DNA of 64,000 nucleotides from GCA-2746605 sp963704835 (GTDB lineage: Bacteria; Bacteroidota; Ignavibacteria; Ignavibacteriales; Melioribacteraceae). This document shows, piece after piece, positions 1 to 9,446 of this stretch; position 1 is the stretch's first letter; every line of letters begins with the position of its first letter. The notes under the pieces are model-generated. The model ran no database searches, was not told the DNA's origin, and was given only the letters and a program-made list of their open reading frames with translations. The translations under genes and the position numbers were made by a program. The stretch covers positions 124,001-188,000 of the forward strand of contig CAVPHW010000001.1 of the NCBI GenBank assembly GCA_963704835.1, in the 5' to 3' direction.

Positions 1-2
1 CC

Positions 3-395
3 CTAAAAGGGGCTGAAGTTCTATTTTATCCAACTGCAATAGGCTGGCATCCTTCTGAAAAAGAAAGATATGGAAAGGCACAGCAAGACTCTTGGATAAC
101 AATTCAGCGCTCGCATGCAATAGCTAATGGTGTATATGTTGCAACTGTAAACAGAACTGGTTTTGAAAAAACAGTTTCAGATCAAGATGGAATTATATTT
201 TGGGGATCTTCATTTATCTGTGATCCACAAGGAGTAATTTTAGCTCAAGCTTCTGAAGATAAAGAAGAAATAATTTCGGCGGAAATAGATCCGAAGCATA
301 TTGAAACAATTAGAAGAAACTGGCCGTTCCTGCGCGATAGAAGAATTGACGCATATAATGGAATTACTGAAAGATTTCTTGATGAGAATAAATAG
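3..395 (+). CDS. aguB: N-carbamoylputrescine amidase, C-terminal part (cut by window edge)
   Basis: An open frame enters from the left edge and stops with TAG directly before the ATG of aguA. It reads LKGAEVLFYPTAIG, then a WITIQRSHAIANGVYVATVN stretch, NRTGFE, and ends in RRIDAYNGITERF. This is the C-terminal half of a carbon-nitrogen hydrolase (nitrilase superfamily) of the N-carbamoylputrescine amidase type, which converts N-carbamoylputrescine to putrescine, CO2 and ammonia. About 130 of a usual 290 residues are present. The catalytic Glu, Lys and Cys lie upstream of the window. Zero spacing to aguA indicates an operon and translational coupling. The pairing supports the substrate assignment over other nitrilases. 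Confidence 0.9.
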   Translation, partial: LKGAEVLFYPTAIGWHPSEKERYGKAQQDSWITIQRSHAIANGVYVATVNRTGFEKTVSDQDGIIFWGSSFICDPQGVILAQASEDKEEIISAEIDPKHIETIRRNWPFLRDRRIDAYNGITERFLDENK

Positions 396-1433
396 ATGAG
401 TAAAATTTTAAGATATCCGGCTGAGTGGGAAACTCATAAATCGACGATAATTTGTTGGCCGCATCAAAAAGAAGATTGGCCAGGTAAATTTATGCCAATA
501 CATTGGGTCTACACTGAAATTGTAAAATACTTGGTTCGTGGAGAAATTGTAAGAATTATCGTTCAATCAAAAAATCATCGAGAAAAAGTTAAAAGCTATC
601 TTAATAGAGCTCACATTCCTTTAGAGGGTGTTGATTTTATTGTCGCCAAGACAGATCGTGGTTGGATGCGAGATTCCTCTCCGGCATTTGTAAAAGTAGG
701 TAATAAAACTCAAGCTGTTGAGTTTACTTTTAATGGATGGGCAAAATATTCAAATCACAAATTAGATAGAAAAATTCCGAACCTTTTATCAAAACATTTG
801 AAGGTTGAAATCGAATCAGCAATTCACAAAAATAAAAATGTTGTTTTGGAAGGTGGAGCAATTGACATAAACGGCAAAGGTACTTTGCTAACAACAAAGG
901 AATGTTTGCTTGATGAAAAAGTACAAACAAGAAACCCTGGTTTTGCAAAAAAAGATTACGAAGATGTTTTTAAGAGATATTTAGGAATTTCTAACACTAT
1001 CTGGTTGAACAAGGGAATTGCGGGCGATGATACTCACGGGCACGTTGATGATCTTTGCAGATTTGTAAACGGTAATAGCTTGCTAATTTGTAACGAAGAA
1101 AATCCGAGTGACGAGAATTACATACCATTAAAAGAGAATATTGAAATATTAGAAGATGTAAAATTGGAAGACGGCTCAAAACCTAATGTGATTAAGCTTC
1201 CAATGCCAAATCCAATAGTTTTTGAAGGAATGAGATTGCCGGCAAGTTATGCAAATTTCTACATTTCAAACCATGCAGTATTAGTTCCTACGTTTAATGA
1301 TTCGAATGATAGAATTGCTTTAAATATTATCAAAGAATATTTTCCAGACCGGGAAGTTGTAGGCATTCATTCAGTTGATTTAGTTTGGGGATTGGGAACA
1401 CTCCACTGTTTAAGTCATGAAGAACCCTTATAA
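396..1433 (+). CDS. aguA: Agmatine deiminase
   Basis: A 345-residue guanidine-modifying enzyme (PAD_porph/agmatine deiminase family) that hydrolyses agmatine to N-carbamoylputrescine and ammonia, probably in the cytoplasm since no signal peptide is seen. Visible motifs are WAEWETHKST-like AEWETHKST near the N-terminus, WMRDSSP, LEGGAID around residue 150, the HGHVDDLCRF catalytic-His/Asp block around 213-222, and GLGTLHCLS near the end with the catalytic Cys at residue 338. The length matches the family. The ATG follows the aguB stop with no gap, so both steps of the agmatine route to putrescine are co-translated. The product of one enzyme is the substrate of the other. Confidence 0.95.
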   Translation: MSKILRYPAEWETHKSTIICWPHQKEDWPGKFMPIHWVYTEIVKYLVRGEIVRIIVQSKNHREKVKSYLNRAHIPLEGVDFIVAKTDRGWMRDSSPAFVKVGNKTQAVEFTFNGWAKYSNHKLDRKIPNLLSKHLKVEIESAIHKNKNVVLEGGAIDINGKGTLLTTKECLLDEKVQTRNPGFAKKDYEDVFKRYLGISNTIWLNKGIAGDDTHGHVDDLCRFVNGNSLLICNEENPSDENYIPLKENIEILEDVKLEDGSKPNVIKLPMPNPIVFEGMRLPASYANFYISNHAVLVPTFNDSNDRIALNIIKEYFPDREVVGIHSVDLVWGLGTLHCLSHEEPL

Positions 1434-1480
1434 GCTTACTTTGTAATATTCACAATTTATTAAATAGAAATGGATTGAGA

Positions 1481-3130
1481 ATGAAAAAAACAGCTGTTGC
1501 AATAATCATTTTTGTTTTATTAAATAATTGTTTCATAGCTCAAATTGATTCAAGCCAAACAAACAAAAAAAACATTGAACATGCCGAGAAAATTATAGGG
1601 CTGAACTTTAATGATGCTGAAAGAGATTCTATGCAAAGCAATCTCGAGGATTATTTAAAGGGTTACGAAGTCATACATAGTTCTAATTTGAAAAATAATA
1701 TTCCACCAGCAATACTATTTAACCCAATTCCAATTGGATATAAAAATGAAACTACTGAAAGTAAATTAGAGTTATCCGATTATTCAAAAACCACTCTCCC
1801 AGTTAACAAAGATGATCTCGCTTATTATTCGATAGGGCAATTGGCAGAATTAATTAAAACTAGAAAAATTACTTCCGTTGAGTTAACCAACTATTTTCTT
1901 GAAAGATTAAAAAAGTATAATCCAAAACTAGAATGTGTAATTACGCTAACCGAAAAATTGGCATTAGATCAAGCCCTAAAAGCTGATGAGGAAATTGATG
2001 CTGGAAATTACAAAGGAATACTGCATGGAATTCCTTATGGTGTAAAAGATTTGCTTTCCACAAAGAGTTATAAAACAACTTGGGGCGCCACTCCATTTAA
2101 GGAGCAAGTTATTGATGAAGATGCAACCGTAATTAAAAAGCTAGAAGAAGCTGGCGCTGTCTTGGTTGCAAAGTTAACGATGGGTGCACTGGCTTGGGGA
2201 GACGTTTGGTTTGGTGGAAAGACTAAAAATCCGTGGGATCTTACTCGTGGTTCAAGTGGCTCATCAGCCGGACCAGCTTCTGCAACATCAGCAGGATTAG
2301 TTCCCTTTGCAATTGGAACTGAAACCTGGGGCTCTATAGTTTCGCCTTCAACAGTTTGCGGAGTTTCCGGTCTACGTCCGACTTATGGAATGGTCAGCAG
2401 AACAGGTGCCATGGCTCTTAGTTGGTCGATGGATAAAATCGGTCCAATTTGTAGGAACGCTGAAGATTTAGCAATTGTATTCAACTCAATTTATGGTCCA
2501 GATGAGATTGACCAGACTCTGTATGATTTTCCATTTAATTATTCGTCTAAAATAGATATTCAACATTTGAAAATAGGTTATCTTAAATCCGATTTTGACA
2601 AAGATTACCCTTTTCATAAAAATGATTCGTTGACACTAGAAACTTTAAGATCATTAGGGGCAAATTTAATTCCAATTGAGCTGCCAAAAATTCCGGTTAA
2701 AAATATTTCATTTATTCTTTCAGCTGAAGCCGCAGCCGTTTTTGATGAACTTACACGTTCTAATAAAGACGATTTCTTGGTTAGACAAATGAAAAGCGCT
2801 TGGCCAAATGAATTTAGATCTGCTAGGTTTATTCCCGCAGTTGAATACATAAATGCAAACAGAATTAGATATATACTAATTCAAGAAATGGCTGAAATAA
2901 TGGATGATATTGATTTGTATATTGCACCCTCTTGGGAAGGAGATAATTTGTTGTTGACAAATTTATCCGGACATCCTTGTGTTGTAGTACCAAATGGGTT
3001 TTCGGCAGAGGGAACTCCGACAAGCATTACTTTTGTAGGAAGACTTTTTGATGAAGGGAAAATTATTTCTGTTGCAAAAATGTTTCAACAGGCAACAGAT
3101 TTTCATTTGAAGCATCCCGAGATGAAGTAA
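1481..3130 (+). CDS. Secreted amidase (amidase signature family)
   Basis: I start the gene at ATG 1481, where MKKTAVAIIIFVLL begins a signal peptide; a TTG six bases upstream is a weaker option. The mature protein is an amidase-signature enzyme: GIPYGVKDLL supplies the catalytic Lys, GSSGSSAGPAS is the Ser/Gly-rich core, and GTETWGSIVSPS holds the nucleophile Ser. The usual GTDTGGS reads GTETWGS here, a mild deviation. At about 549 residues it is longer than cytoplasmic amidases because of a roughly 100-residue N-terminal leader before the domain. It probably hydrolyses amides or peptide amides in the periplasm; the substrate is unknown. It may share the aguBA transcript, 47 bases downstream. 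Confidence 0.85.
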   Translation: MKKTAVAIIIFVLLNNCFIAQIDSSQTNKKNIEHAEKIIGLNFNDAERDSMQSNLEDYLKGYEVIHSSNLKNNIPPAILFNPIPIGYKNETTESKLELSDYSKTTLPVNKDDLAYYSIGQLAELIKTRKITSVELTNYFLERLKKYNPKLECVITLTEKLALDQALKADEEIDAGNYKGILHGIPYGVKDLLSTKSYKTTWGATPFKEQVIDEDATVIKKLEEAGAVLVAKLTMGALAWGDVWFGGKTKNPWDLTRGSSGSSAGPASATSAGLVPFAIGTETWGSIVSPSTVCGVSGLRPTYGMVSRTGAMALSWSMDKIGPICRNAEDLAIVFNSIYGPDEIDQTLYDFPFNYSSKIDIQHLKIGYLKSDFDKDYPFHKNDSLTLETLRSLGANLIPIELPKIPVKNISFILSAEAAAVFDELTRSNKDDFLVRQMKSAWPNEFRSARFIPAVEYINANRIRYILIQEMAEIMDDIDLYIAPSWEGDNLLLTNLSGHPCVVVPNGFSAEGTPTSITFVGRLFDEGKIISVAKMFQQATDFHLKHPEMK

Positions 3131-3159
3131 CAGCATAAGTTTTACTATCAAAAAGTTAG

Positions 3160-3582
3160 TTACTTGATGCTAAGCTTAATATCAATTAAGATTTTAGCAT
3201 AGTTAACGGTTTTTTTAGAGCTAAATGTTATTGTAAGTGCCCGGATTTTATTGTAGTATTTGCCGGTTTTAAATTGCTCTTTTAATTCATCGGAAATAGA
3301 ACTCTCCATTATTGCCTGTTCGCCTCTATCTGTAAAATAGAAAGTCATTTTAAATTTATTTTGAAAAACACTTACCCAGCAAATGGTTTTCTTTTTCTGC
3401 ACTATTTTTAAAAGCCAACTTTTTCCATCATTATAATATCTCCATTCTTCAATAAATTTCGGGTATTGATTTTGAATGTGATCAAATATTGAGATCCAGT
3501 GAGTTTTGTTTTTTCCAATGTGTGAAAAAATTAATTCTTCAGATGGAAACTCATCTTTATTAGTTAGTACTAATGGTTCCAT
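3160..3582 (-). CDS. DUF3788 domain protein
   Basis: A 140-residue soluble protein matching the DUF3788 pattern: LTNKDEFPSEE at the start, EWRYYNDGKSWLLK in the middle, KKTICWVSVF, MTFYFTDRGEQ, and an alpha/beta C-terminal end. Function is unknown; family members resemble small ligand- or DNA-repair-associated domains but nothing here proves a role. It is the last gene of the minus-strand efflux run. Its ATG lies inside the 3' end of the upstream membrane protease gene (23-base overlap) behind an AAGGAAGAA ribosome site, so translation is coupled. Confidence 0.8.
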   Translation of the reverse strand: MEPLVLTNKDEFPSEELIFSHIGKNKTHWISIFDHIQNQYPKFIEEWRYYNDGKSWLLKIVQKKKTICWVSVFQNKFKMTFYFTDRGEQAIMESSISDELKEQFKTGKYYNKIRALTITFSSKKTVNYAKILIDIKLSIK

Positions 3583-4177
3583 TTTCTTCCTTAATTATTT
3601 TTGAAAATATGATTTTATAATTTATGAATAGCGAGAAGAGAGTTATCGAAATTCCAATTATATGCGCCCCACTGTTGCCAGTAAAATTTCTCATTGCATT
3701 AAAATCATTTAGAGCACCCAAAACAAAAGCAAAGTAATTATTAACGACATCATAAAGTGGGCTTAGAATTAAAAGAACTAAAATTAATCCAACTAAAAAA
3801 TGACTTTTTTTCTTTCCGTGGTTTAACGCAATATAACCGATGGCTAGCAAAATAATATTTTTGAAATAAGGAATGATAAGAACAACAAACTCTTGAAAAC
3901 TGCTGTCATAATCTGTCCGGATATATCCGGTTTTAAAATCACCTTCCCAAAATTTAGGCATTAGTTGATAATCCAAAACTTTGGCTCCGGTTATCCAGGT
4001 TCCAAATAAATGGCTTAGTTCGTGTATAAGCGCATAGGTTGAAAACCAAATTGCGTAGAGCAAAACAACGTGTGTTATCAAAGGTAAGCAATGTATCTTT
4101 TTTCGCTGATAGAAAAGTATCAAGGGTAGAATTATTATAATGGCCATTTCAATGGCGGAGATTAAATTGTTCATCAT
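3560..4177 (-). CDS. Membrane protein with HExxH motif, M50-like peptidase
   Basis: A 205-residue polytopic membrane protein with five or six hydrophobic segments. A membrane segment around residues 45-60 carries ALIHELSHLFGTW, a HExxH zinc motif of the kind found in site-2 (M50) proteases. A second zinc ligand is not obvious, so catalytic activity is uncertain. It sits between a CPBP-type protease gene and DUF3788 in one minus-strand run behind an RND efflux operon, with 25 bases to the former and a 23-base overlap with the latter. A role in envelope-signal proteolysis or peptide clearance is possible but is inference. Confidence 0.6.
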   Translation of the reverse strand: MMNNLISAIEMAIIIILPLILFYQRKKIHCLPLITHVVLLYAIWFSTYALIHELSHLFGTWITGAKVLDYQLMPKFWEGDFKTGYIRTDYDSSFQEFVVLIIPYFKNIILLAIGYIALNHGKKKSHFLVGLILVLLILSPLYDVVNNYFAFVLGALNDFNAMRNFTGNSGAHIIGISITLFSLFINYKIIFSKIIKEENGTISTN

Positions 4178-4202
4178 TTATTTTAAATGAATTTTTTAAT
4201 AC

Positions 4203-5129
4203 TTAATTAATTTGTTTCCTTCTAATCTTTTGCGCAAAAACAAAGATTACTACAACTAAAACGAAAGTTGTTACCAAGCTACCTTCTGGACCAAACCCAC
4301 CACCACTAATTAACTCATTGCCGGTTGTGTTGAGATCAAAAATTGAAACTTTCTCACCAGAACCACTTACTGATAGTCCGTAAACATTTCCTAGCATCCA
4401 ATTCCATGAGGAATGCCACGCACATGCAAACCACAAACTACCTTCGTTCAAAACAAAAAGGCAAAGAAGAAAAGCAACAAGCAGTAGATTGATAACAGAC
4501 GCTGGGTTTACGCCAGAATTTCCAAGGTGGATAATAGTGAAGAAAACTGTAGAAATTAATACGCCTAGCCATGGTTTATAACGGGTGCCAATTACTTGCA
4601 GCATCCATCCGCGAGAAAGTATTTCTTCTGAGGCACCTTGAACTATAAATCCTAAAAGAAATATAAAAACAATCCAAATTGAATCAATACCGGTAAGATT
4701 TGCACTTTCGTTGGCAATTTCAATGCCGCCCAAAAGAGCCATGGTTCCAATTACAATTGTATTTATCAGAATGCCAAAAGCAAAACCGGATAAATATTTT
4801 TTAAGAGCTCCTTCTTTAGTAAAACCAAGAGTAAAAATGGGTCTCCCCTCAAAAAATCTAATCCATAGAAATATTAAAACAATTAGAAACCCAAACACTG
4901 TTAAAAGGGTGTAAACTTCATTGATCCAAGCTGCTGTTTTGAGAGAGCTATTAAATATCAATGGAGCAAGAATAAATTGAGCTAAAATTCCCGCAATTAC
5001 CAGAAAGATAATGGGAACAATAAATGAAGAGAGTGAAATATGAGTTATTCTCTTTGCGTTTTTTGTAAGTTGAAAGAAATTATTTTCCTGGCTAAATAAA
5101 TCGAGCAATATATTTTTCATTTTATTCAA
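4203..5129 (-). CDS. CPBP family intramembrane glutamic endopeptidase
   Basis: A 308-residue polytopic membrane protein of the CPBP/CAAX (ABI) family. The three signature motifs are present in order: GASEEILSRGWML (EExxxR), FTIIHLGNSG (FxxxH) and AWHSSWNW (third His). These residues build the glutamate-dependent intramembrane active site. The start is probably the first ATG, MNKMKN, though the fourth codon is also ATG. Bacterial members process peptides, modify bacteriocin immunity or act on prenylated substrates; the substrate here is unknown. It lies 44 bases downstream of the RND pump gene, so is probably its co-transcribed tail. Confidence 0.88.
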   Translation of the reverse strand: MNKMKNILLDLFSQENNFFQLTKNAKRITHISLSSFIVPIIFLVIAGILAQFILAPLIFNSSLKTAAWINEVYTLLTVFGFLIVLIFLWIRFFEGRPIFTLGFTKEGALKKYLSGFAFGILINTIVIGTMALLGGIEIANESANLTGIDSIWIVFIFLLGFIVQGASEEILSRGWMLQVIGTRYKPWLGVLISTVFFTIIHLGNSGVNPASVINLLLVAFLLCLFVLNEGSLWFACAWHSSWNWMLGNVYGLSVSGSGEKVSIFDLNTTGNELISGGGFGPEGSLVTTFVLVVVIFVFAQKIRRKQIN

Positions 5130-5173
5130 ACTCTCTATTTACTCGCGAAAATGAATAAGAAATAAAAATTCAA

Positions 5174-8100
5174 TTAAACTTGTGAAGCCTTCTTTCTGCT
5201 TTGCTTAATGTCGTCAAGGATTGCAACAAAACTTGGAATAATAAACAATGTTAAAAATGTTGATACCAGCAATCCAAATAAAATTACATTAGCTAGAGGT
5301 GCCCACATTGCCGATGAACCACCAATTCCAAAAGCCATTGGAACTAAACCGGATATAGTTGTTAGAGATGTAAGAATTATTGGTCTTAATCTTAATCTAC
5401 CGGCTTCTACAATAGTTCTCCAATACTGGCTTTTTGTTAATTTTTCTTCTTTTCTTCTATCGTTTATAAAGGTTATAAGAACTATAGCATCATTAACTAC
5501 AATTCCAGCAAGAGCAACAAACCCAAACATTGAAATAATACTAAAGGGGTTGTTCGAAATCAACAAACCAAGAACCGCTCCAATCAATGCAAATGGAACT
5601 GTTGTTAAAATAATAAATGGTTGCCAATAAGAGTTAAATTGAGTTCCAAGAATCAAGAATATTAAAATCATACTTAGCATGAACAGAGCAAGAATATTAT
5701 CAAAGGCGTTGGTAAATTCATCATACTGCCCACCAAAACTAAATGTAACTCCGGGATATTTAGCCTGAATTTTTGGAAACAATTTTTCAATCTTGTTACT
5801 CACTTTGTCTAGAGTGATTTTTTCTTCATCAATATTACCTGTAATAAATATAGTTCTCTTCTGATCTATCCTTCTAATTTCTGTTGGTCCGGTTGCTAAC
5901 TCAAAGCTTACCATGTTTCTTAATGCAACCGTGTTACCTTGTGAATTAGATATTTTTAAATTTAGCACATCATCAATCGAGGATCTATATTGTTTATCAT
6001 ACTTCACAATTACGTTAAATTCATCATCAGCTTCTCGGTATTCGGTTGCTGTAACACCATCAAAGGCATATCTAACATTCATAGCAACAGTTTGTGATGA
6101 AAAACCATAAAGCGCAGCTTTATCTTCATCAATAGATATTCTAATTTCTTGTTTCCCTGGCGGAAAATTATCAGTAATATCATATGCACCGTCAATTTTT
6201 TTAATAGAATCTTGAAGAACCATAGAAGCTGTTTTAATTTCTTCTAAATATTTCCCTTGCGCCTTAACAGAAATCGGTTTTCCAACCGGAGGTCCACCAG
6301 CCATTTTTAAGTACTGTTGAGAAATTGCTCCGCTTATAGAAGAACAGTTATTCCTTAGTTCTTTAATTAGTTCATCGGTTGATTTTTTTCTTTCCTCAAC
6401 AGGTTTAAGTTGGATTAAAATTTGAGCTACATTTTTTTTGACAAACCAATCCTCGTCACTTTGCAATAACCCTACGTTTGTTATTACAGATTCAACATCA
6501 TCCTTTGAAAGCTTGCCAGCTTCACTTTCATACTTATGCATTATTCTATCAGTTTCTTCTAGACTTGTACCTTCTGGAAATTGAACCAAAACTCTAATTA
6601 CATCCCAATCTTCTTCACCAAAAAGTTCAACTCCAACAAGAGGAATAACTGCTAAAGATGAAAACAAAATTAAAATCAAACTTGCTGTTACCCAATATCT
6701 CTTTCTTAATGCTTTTATTAAATACTTCGTATAGTAATTGCGGAGAACTATAAAAAATTTCTTTTCACCTTTTTTATGAGTTTTTGATTTTGCTGTCCAA
6801 TCAGCATAATGCGAAGGTAAAAGAAAGAAAGCCTCAAAAACAGAGGCTAACAAAGCAATGGAAAATACTATTGGGATTACGCGCATAAACTTTCCCATAA
6901 TACCAGGCAATAAAATTAAAGGAACAAAAGCCGCAATGTTTGTTCCAATTGAAGAAAGAATAGGAGTCGCAACTTCTCGTGTTCCCAAAATTGCAGAATC
7001 TACAGAATTATAACCAAGCAATCTATATCTGTGGCAGTTTTCAATAACAATAATAGCATCATCTACTAGAATACCCAAAACCATAACAAGTGCGAATAGA
7101 GTATTGCCGTTTAAGGAATAGCCAAAAGCATCCATTATAATAAAAGTAATAAAAAATGAAATAGGTATTCCAAGCGAAGCTAATAAGGCGTTTCCTTTCC
7201 CAAGAAAAATGTAAAGTATAAAGACAATTAACAACATACCCGTTATTGCGTTGTTTCTTAAAGTGTTTATTATTCTTGAAATGTAAACGGAGTTGTCATT
7301 TGTATAGCTAAAATTAATTCCAGAAGGAACAGAAGTTTTATATACTTCAACTAATTCTTTGATATTATCAATTACAGCAATTGAGTTGGATTCGGTCTTT
7401 TTAGAAATTGAAAAAGATATAGCTTTTTCACCATCTAATCTAGATAGAATTATTAATTCCTCACGAGTATCATTTACGGTTGCAATATCTCTAATTCTAA
7501 TAAATTCACCAGTAAAAGATGTTTTTACTATTGTATTAGCTATTTCATCAACCGATTGATATTCTCCCAACGATCTGATTAGATATTCTGTTTTACCAAA
7601 AGAAATATTTCCACCTGGTACATTTAAATTTCGTTGCTTTAGGGCAAAAATTATATCTTCAAAAGAAATATTTCTGTTGTTCATTCTAGCTGGATCGGCT
7701 TCTACCCAAATTTCTCGTTCACCCAAGCCGGAGACCTGAACCTTGGCAACTCCGGGTAGATCTTCCAATTCTTTTTGTAATTCATCTGCAATTATTTGAG
7801 CATTGGTCTCGGGGATTGAAAAAGCCATGTTTACATTTATTAGCGGAAGAAAATCACTGCTGTTAAAATCATCTACAAGCGGGTCTTCGGCTTCTTCTGG
7901 TAAACTAACTTTGTCAAGTTCAGATTTTAATTCATTATATCTTTGTCGGAAGTCATCAAGCGATATGTCTTCAAACTTTACAAGTACAAAGCCAAAACCT
8001 TCGCCTGAGGTCGATTGAATTTCATCAATGTTTTCAACATCCTTTATTTCAGACTCAATTGGGTCAACAATCAAATTTTCAGTTTCTACGGGTGAGGCGC

Positions 8101-8257
8101 CTGGATATGTTACAGTAATCATAACCCAATTAAACGAGACAGGAGGATTAAGCTCTGTTGGCATATTGTTTAGCGAGATCCACCCAAAGATGAAAAGCCC
8201 AATCATTAATAGATTAACTAAAACTGAGTTCTTGACTGAAAATTTTGCAATATTCAT
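5174..8257 (-). CDS. Efflux RND transporter permease (inner-membrane pump)
   Basis: A 1027-residue RND pump of the AcrB/HAE type. The N-terminal segment is followed by a periplasmic domain, a run of membrane helices around residues 335-540, a second periplasmic domain and a final helix bundle. The proton-relay motif GILVDDAIIVIENCHR in TM4 has the paired Asp residues. It exports substrates with energy from the proton gradient, together with the adaptor and TolC genes just upstream on the same strand (52-base gap to the adaptor). A GGATA ribosome site precedes the ATG. The substrate could be drugs, solvents or lipids; metal-specific signatures are not evident. Confidence 0.95.
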   Translation of the reverse strand: MNIAKFSVKNSVLVNLLMIGLFIFGWISLNNMPTELNPPVSFNWVMITVTYPGASPVETENLIVDPIESEIKDVENIDEIQSTSGEGFGFVLVKFEDISLDDFRQRYNELKSELDKVSLPEEAEDPLVDDFNSSDFLPLINVNMAFSIPETNAQIIADELQKELEDLPGVAKVQVSGLGEREIWVEADPARMNNRNISFEDIIFALKQRNLNVPGGNISFGKTEYLIRSLGEYQSVDEIANTIVKTSFTGEFIRIRDIATVNDTREELIILSRLDGEKAISFSISKKTESNSIAVIDNIKELVEVYKTSVPSGINFSYTNDNSVYISRIINTLRNNAITGMLLIVFILYIFLGKGNALLASLGIPISFFITFIIMDAFGYSLNGNTLFALVMVLGILVDDAIIVIENCHRYRLLGYNSVDSAILGTREVATPILSSIGTNIAAFVPLILLPGIMGKFMRVIPIVFSIALLASVFEAFFLLPSHYADWTAKSKTHKKGEKKFFIVLRNYYTKYLIKALRKRYWVTASLILILFSSLAVIPLVGVELFGEEDWDVIRVLVQFPEGTSLEETDRIMHKYESEAGKLSKDDVESVITNVGLLQSDEDWFVKKNVAQILIQLKPVEERKKSTDELIKELRNNCSSISGAISQQYLKMAGGPPVGKPISVKAQGKYLEEIKTASMVLQDSIKKIDGAYDITDNFPPGKQEIRISIDEDKAALYGFSSQTVAMNVRYAFDGVTATEYREADDEFNVIVKYDKQYRSSIDDVLNLKISNSQGNTVALRNMVSFELATGPTEIRRIDQKRTIFITGNIDEEKITLDKVSNKIEKLFPKIQAKYPGVTFSFGGQYDEFTNAFDNILALFMLSMILIFLILGTQFNSYWQPFIILTTVPFALIGAVLGLLISNNPFSIISMFGFVALAGIVVNDAIVLITFINDRRKEEKLTKSQYWRTIVEAGRLRLRPIILTSLTTISGLVPMAFGIGGSSAMWAPLANVILFGLLVSTFLTLFIIPSFVAILDDIKQSRKKASQV

Positions 8258-8309
8258 TTTGCTATCCTTTATACGACCGAAAGATTAAACATATACATGT
8301 TAAATATTT

Positions 8310-9443
8310 TTAATGCAGAACTTCAACTCTAATTTTTGTATCTAGCCCAAGGTTTTTCATCCCAACAACCACAATTGTATCACCAAGAGCAAGTCCGCTA
8401 TTAACAATTATTTGTTTCCCTATAGTTTCACCGACAACAATTTTTGTTAGAGTAGCAGTTTTATTTTTAATTAGATAAACAAAATCCTCTCCATTTTTTG
8501 AAACTAAAGCATGATTTGGAATGGTTAAAATCTCTTCTCCTGAGGAGAGCAACAATTCAAATTTGGCTGTCATGCCAGCTTTAATTTTAGATCCCTTGTT
8601 TTCTACCTCAATTTCAATCATAAATCCTCCGGTACTTTCATCAGCCTGCGGAGAAATTCTTTTTACCAAACCATTAAAAACATCTTTATTTAGTGAAGTG
8701 ATGGAAATGTTGGCAATTACACCAACAGATATTCTGCTTATTAACTCTTGCGGAACGGAAGCAACAATTTTCATTTTTGATAAATCTACAACTCTATATA
8801 CAGGAGAGCCAACAACAGCCATTGCGCCTAAGTTAATATTCTTTCGAGAAACAAATCCTGATATAGGAGATTTAATTCGTGTATCATCAAAAGTTTTTTT
8901 TGCAGCACTCAATTGTGCCAACGCCGATAAATATTGTGCTTCAGCATTTGAAGCTGCCAATTGAGAATTATTAAATGCGAGTTCAGAAATATCTCCATTT
9001 TCAAAAAGTGATTTGTCACTCTGCAAGTTTGTTCTAACTATTTTTAGGTTACTTTCTGTTGATAGAACCTGAGCTTCAGCTTGCTTATATTGGCTTAGCG
9101 GAATAATGTCATCAACTAATGCAAGAGTTTGTCCTGCATTAACATAATCCCCAAGATGTTTGTTCAGTTCGGTTATTTTTCCCGGGACCTCTGCAATAAT
9201 ATCAACTGAATTATTCGGTATAAGAACACCAGTTAAAGGAAGCTTTTGTTCTGTTATACTTTTCTTCACAATCATTGCTTCTACAGAAACTAAATTATTA
9301 GCACCTTCCAATTTTTGGATTGCCGAGTCACTTTTTTGAGTAGGATCACTTTCTTCGCAGCCAATAAGTATTGCAAATACAAAAGAAAATAGAATCCAAT
9401 ATTTGAAATTCATCTTAACCCCAATAATTTTTTTGTTAGTCAT
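8310..9443 (-). CDS. Efflux RND periplasmic adaptor lipoprotein (HlyD/AcrA type)
   Basis: A 377-residue membrane-fusion protein with a barrel-sandwich split by an alpha-hairpin: VDIIAEVPGKITELNKHLGD and ALVDDIIP on one side, KSPISGFVSRKNINLGAMA on the other. An internal ATG at 9413, behind GGGGTT, gives MNFKYWILFSF with a clean lipobox ILIGC, so 367 residues from 9413 may be the real protein. The longer start lies 3 bases from the tolC stop and fits coupling. It links the RND pump to the outer-membrane channel as an inner-membrane-anchored lipoprotein. Confidence 0.92.
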   Translation of the reverse strand: MTNKKIIGVKMNFKYWILFSFVFAILIGCEESDPTQKSDSAIQKLEGANNLVSVEAMIVKKSITEQKLPLTGVLIPNNSVDIIAEVPGKITELNKHLGDYVNAGQTLALVDDIIPLSQYKQAEAQVLSTESNLKIVRTNLQSDKSLFENGDISELAFNNSQLAASNAEAQYLSALAQLSAAKKTFDDTRIKSPISGFVSRKNINLGAMAVVGSPVYRVVDLSKMKIVASVPQELISRISVGVIANISITSLNKDVFNGLVKRISPQADESTGGFMIEIEVENKGSKIKAGMTAKFELLLSSGEEILTIPNHALVSKNGEDFVYLIKNKTATLTKIVVGETIGKQIIVNSGLALGDTIVVVGMKNLGLDTKIRVEVLH

Positions 9444-9446
9444 TTT

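Noticed and set aside
1475..1480. TTG start for the secreted amidase
   Set aside because: ATG 1481 begins a clean signal peptide; the TTG adds only two residues.
5208..5630. 140-codon plus-strand frame
   Set aside because: Antisense to the RND pump; low-complexity translation and no ribosome site.
8521..8964. 147-codon plus-strand frame
   Set aside because: Antisense to the efflux adaptor gene, which has clear motifs; no independent support.
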